Origin: Clostridium ganghwense
GTDB taxonomy: Bacteria > Bacillota > Clostridia > Clostridiales > Clostridiaceae
Direction: 5' to 3'
NCBI RefSeq assembly: GCF_026735165.1
Contig: NZ_JAPQES010000001.1
Span: 62,001 to 126,000 of the forward strand
DNA: 64,000 bases
The notes beneath the pieces were generated by a model. The model ran no database searches and was not told the origin of the DNA. It was given only the letters and a program-made list of their open reading frames with translations. The stretch's first letter is position 1. Each line of letters starts with the position of its first letter. This document shows positions 62,640-64,000 of the stretch, piece by piece. The translations under genes were made by a program, and so were the position numbers.

Positions 62640-62719
62640 TCACTTCACCTATTTCTATCTATAGTCTATAGTAATAATTCCAAGTCTTTTTGATAATAAT
62701 ACATTTTATGTGTAATTAT

Positions 62720-62741
62720 AAAAGGGGCAAAAACCCCTTTT
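62720..62741 (-). terminator. Terminator after the sugar-binding lipoprotein gene
   Basis: AAAAGGGG and CCCCTTTT arms with a 6-base loop, followed on the minus strand by ATAATTAC. It separates the ABC genes from the regulator. Confidence 0.82.
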
Positions 62742-62771
62742 ATAATATTCACTTAAACTTTTCCTAATCCA

Positions 62772-63821
62772 CTATTTCACTTGATTTCCCCAGTTATTAG
62801 AATCCTCTGCATTTTTCTGAGTTATAGGATAGAATTTTGTATAGATATGTTTTTCAACCACTTCACCTTTAATAGCTTTTAAACCAACTTCTACAGCTTG
62901 AACACCCATATCTACAGGAACTTGTGAAATACTTATATCAATGTTACCTTTTTTAACAGATTCAATTGCTTGATTTATACCATCTATTCCAACTATAAAT
63001 ACGTGTTCTTTATCTCCAACAGGTTTCATTCTGTTAGCAGCCATAAGTGCTTTTTCAGCTCCTAATGTACAGTCATCATTATGTCCAAATACAGCATCTA
63101 TTTCTGGATTTGCCTGTAATATGTTTTGCATAACATTCATTGATTTTTCTTGGTTGAAGTCTCCAGCTTGTCTTGCAACTATTTTTATGTCAGAATATTT
63201 ATCTATTACATTGTGGAAGCCTGTTCCTCTATCTCTTGCAGCAGATGTTCCTTGTAAACCTTCTATTTCTACTACTTTACCTTTTTCAGAACCATTTTTC
63301 TTCTTTAATTCTTCTATAATAAGATTTGCTGCCATTTCACCCATTTTAACGTTATCAGTTTCAAGGAAACTTGTCATATCTTCACTATTTGCTCCTCTAT
63401 CTAAGAATATTATTGGAATATTAGCTTCCTTAGCTTTTGCTACTGCTGGTACTATTGCATCAGCATCAAGAGCATTAACTATTAGGATATCTACTTTTTT
63501 AGTAATTAAGTCTTCAACATCTGATAATTGTTTTGCTATATCTCCATTAGCATCAGTTTCAATTAGTTTGCATCCTAGTTCATTAGTTTTGTCTTTAACA
63601 CCCTTTTCCATTCCAATAAAGAAAGCATTTGTTAATGTAGATAGTGATAATCCTACTGTTACTTCTTTCTTTTCTTCACCTTTGTCTTTTGCTTTTTCTT
63701 CAGCTGCTGGTTTTTTATTATTTTCTTTTTTAGCTGCACTATTACCGCAGCCTGCAGCAAATACTGAAAAAATCATAGCTGTTGATAAAATTAGTGATAA
63801 AAGTTTCTTTGACTTCAACAT
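62772..63821 (-). CDS. Sugar-binding lipoprotein, RbsB-like (CUT2 type)
   Basis: A 349-residue lipoprotein. Lipobox FAAGCGNS (Cys ~26), a charged linker, then a ribose-binding-type periplasmic fold: VTVGLSLSTLTNAFFIGMEKGV, LIVNALDADAIVPAVAKAKE, NIPIIFLDRGAN, VFGHNDDCTLGAEKAL, VFIVGIDGINQAI. It would bind a pentose, tetritol or similar sugar. The permease and ATPase must lie outside the window to the right, or this copy is an orphan. Start ATG 63821 overlaps the spacing of the preceding stop (GGGGGA site). Confidence 0.94.
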   Translation of the reverse strand: MLKSKKLLSLILSTAMIFSVFAAGCGNSAAKKENNKKPAAEEKAKDKGEEKKEVTVGLSLSTLTNAFFIGMEKGVKDKTNELGCKLIETDANGDIAKQLSDVEDLITKKVDILIVNALDADAIVPAVAKAKEANIPIIFLDRGANSEDMTSFLETDNVKMGEMAANLIIEELKKKNGSEKGKVVEIEGLQGTSAARDRGTGFHNVIDKYSDIKIVARQAGDFNQEKSMNVMQNILQANPEIDAVFGHNDDCTLGAEKALMAANRMKPVGDKEHVFIVGIDGINQAIESVKKGNIDISISQVPVDMGVQAVEVGLKAIKGEVVEKHIYTKFYPITQKNAEDSNNWGNQVK

Positions 63822-63834
63822 TTTTCAAATCCCC

Positions 63835-64000
63835 CTACTTATTTTTTATTTTTTCATAACACTTACTTAAAGCTTCCTCAGGTTTTAGCTTTTCAGTAAA
63901 TGCTTTATGAACATATTCATATAAATGGTCTGAAACCTCTGTCCATTTCTCAATAGCAGGAATTCTTCTAGCTTTATTGAGCATTTCATAATTGGCCTCA
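63835..64000 (-). CDS. Extracellular solute-binding protein, family 1, C-terminus (partial)
   Basis: The frame is open from the right edge to TAG at 63835-63837 and gives 54 residues: NKARRIPAIEKWTEVSDHLYEYVH then LKPEEALSKCYEKIKNK. This is the characteristic C-terminal end of family-1 (CUT1-type) solute-binding proteins. It ends 13 bases before the start of the RbsB-like gene, so the two are in one transcript. The N-terminus is outside the window. Confidence 0.82.
   Translation of the reverse strand, partial: EANYEMLNKARRIPAIEKWTEVSDHLYEYVHKAFTEKLKPEEALSKCYEKIKNK

Noticed and set aside
63121-63870. Plus-strand frame of 249 codons
   Set aside because: Antisense to the RbsB-like gene; Ser/Leu/Phe-rich content is the usual mirror of a Lys/Glu-rich gene, and no ribosome site precedes it.
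1-64000. tRNA or rRNA genes, CRISPR arrays, insertion sequences, prophage
   Set aside because: No cloverleaf-like or rRNA-like stretch, regularly spaced repeats, transposase or phage structural gene was seen on either strand by reading; short RNAs could still be missed without a covariance search.

Overview
The window looks like chromosomal DNA of a spore-forming, low-GC Clostridium (sensu stricto, cluster I). The DNA is strongly AT-rich, nearly every start has a strong AGGAGG-type ribosome site, genes are separated by short U-tailed hairpins, and sporulation or spore genes are present (ytrH/ytrI, CotF-like coat proteins, a Tlp-like spore protein). No rRNA, tRNA, CRISPR array, transposase or prophage was found. 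Gene order looks like a stable core chromosome with a few accessory genes.

Layout: 1-8 kb holds degV (cut by the window edge), methionine aminopeptidase, two secreted or small proteins, an acetate transporter, a chemoreceptor and a uracil permease. The permease is preceded by two tandem PyrR-type attenuators. 8-18 kb holds a flavin reductase, a MATE exporter, a two-component system next to a secreted coiled-coil protein, superoxide dismutase, a ClC H+/Cl- exchanger and a cysteine-desulfurase-like enzyme. 18-26 kb holds ytrHI, a 1694-residue pseudokinase/ATPase/GAF/histidine kinase, a 22-bp perfect inverted repeat, an SDR oxidoreductase and a spore-protein cluster.

28.5-38.2 kb is one coherent cell-wall amino-sugar locus on the minus strand: an EIIA, a MurP-like EIIBC, a MupG-like 6-phospho-muramidase, a BglG/LicT-type antiterminator, a GlcNAc EIICB, a TIM-barrel-like protein, a NagR-like repressor, nagA and nagB. 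Each of the three PTS genes has its own RAT-plus-terminator leader, so a single antiterminator could switch the whole set. MurNAc-GlcNAc and GlcNAc would be imported with phosphorylation, split by MupG, and passed through NagA and NagB to fructose-6-phosphate. murQ is not in the window.

38-55 kb holds a NERD-domain helicase, MscS, a PAP2 phosphatase, citrate synthase, a cation/proton antiporter, an unexplained ~0.8-kb intergenic region, a Fe3+-type ABC importer, a PocR-GGDEF-EAL protein, a thioredoxin gene broken at a slippery A run, nucleoside diphosphate kinase, an orphan AbiEii-type nucleotidyltransferase and lactate dehydrogenase. 55.7-60 kb is an eight-gene Mrp/Mbh-type Na+/H+ antiporter operon that lacks the large MrpA subunit. 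60-64 kb carries dhaL, dhaK, a DeoR regulator and two sugar-binding lipoproteins, the second cut by the window end.
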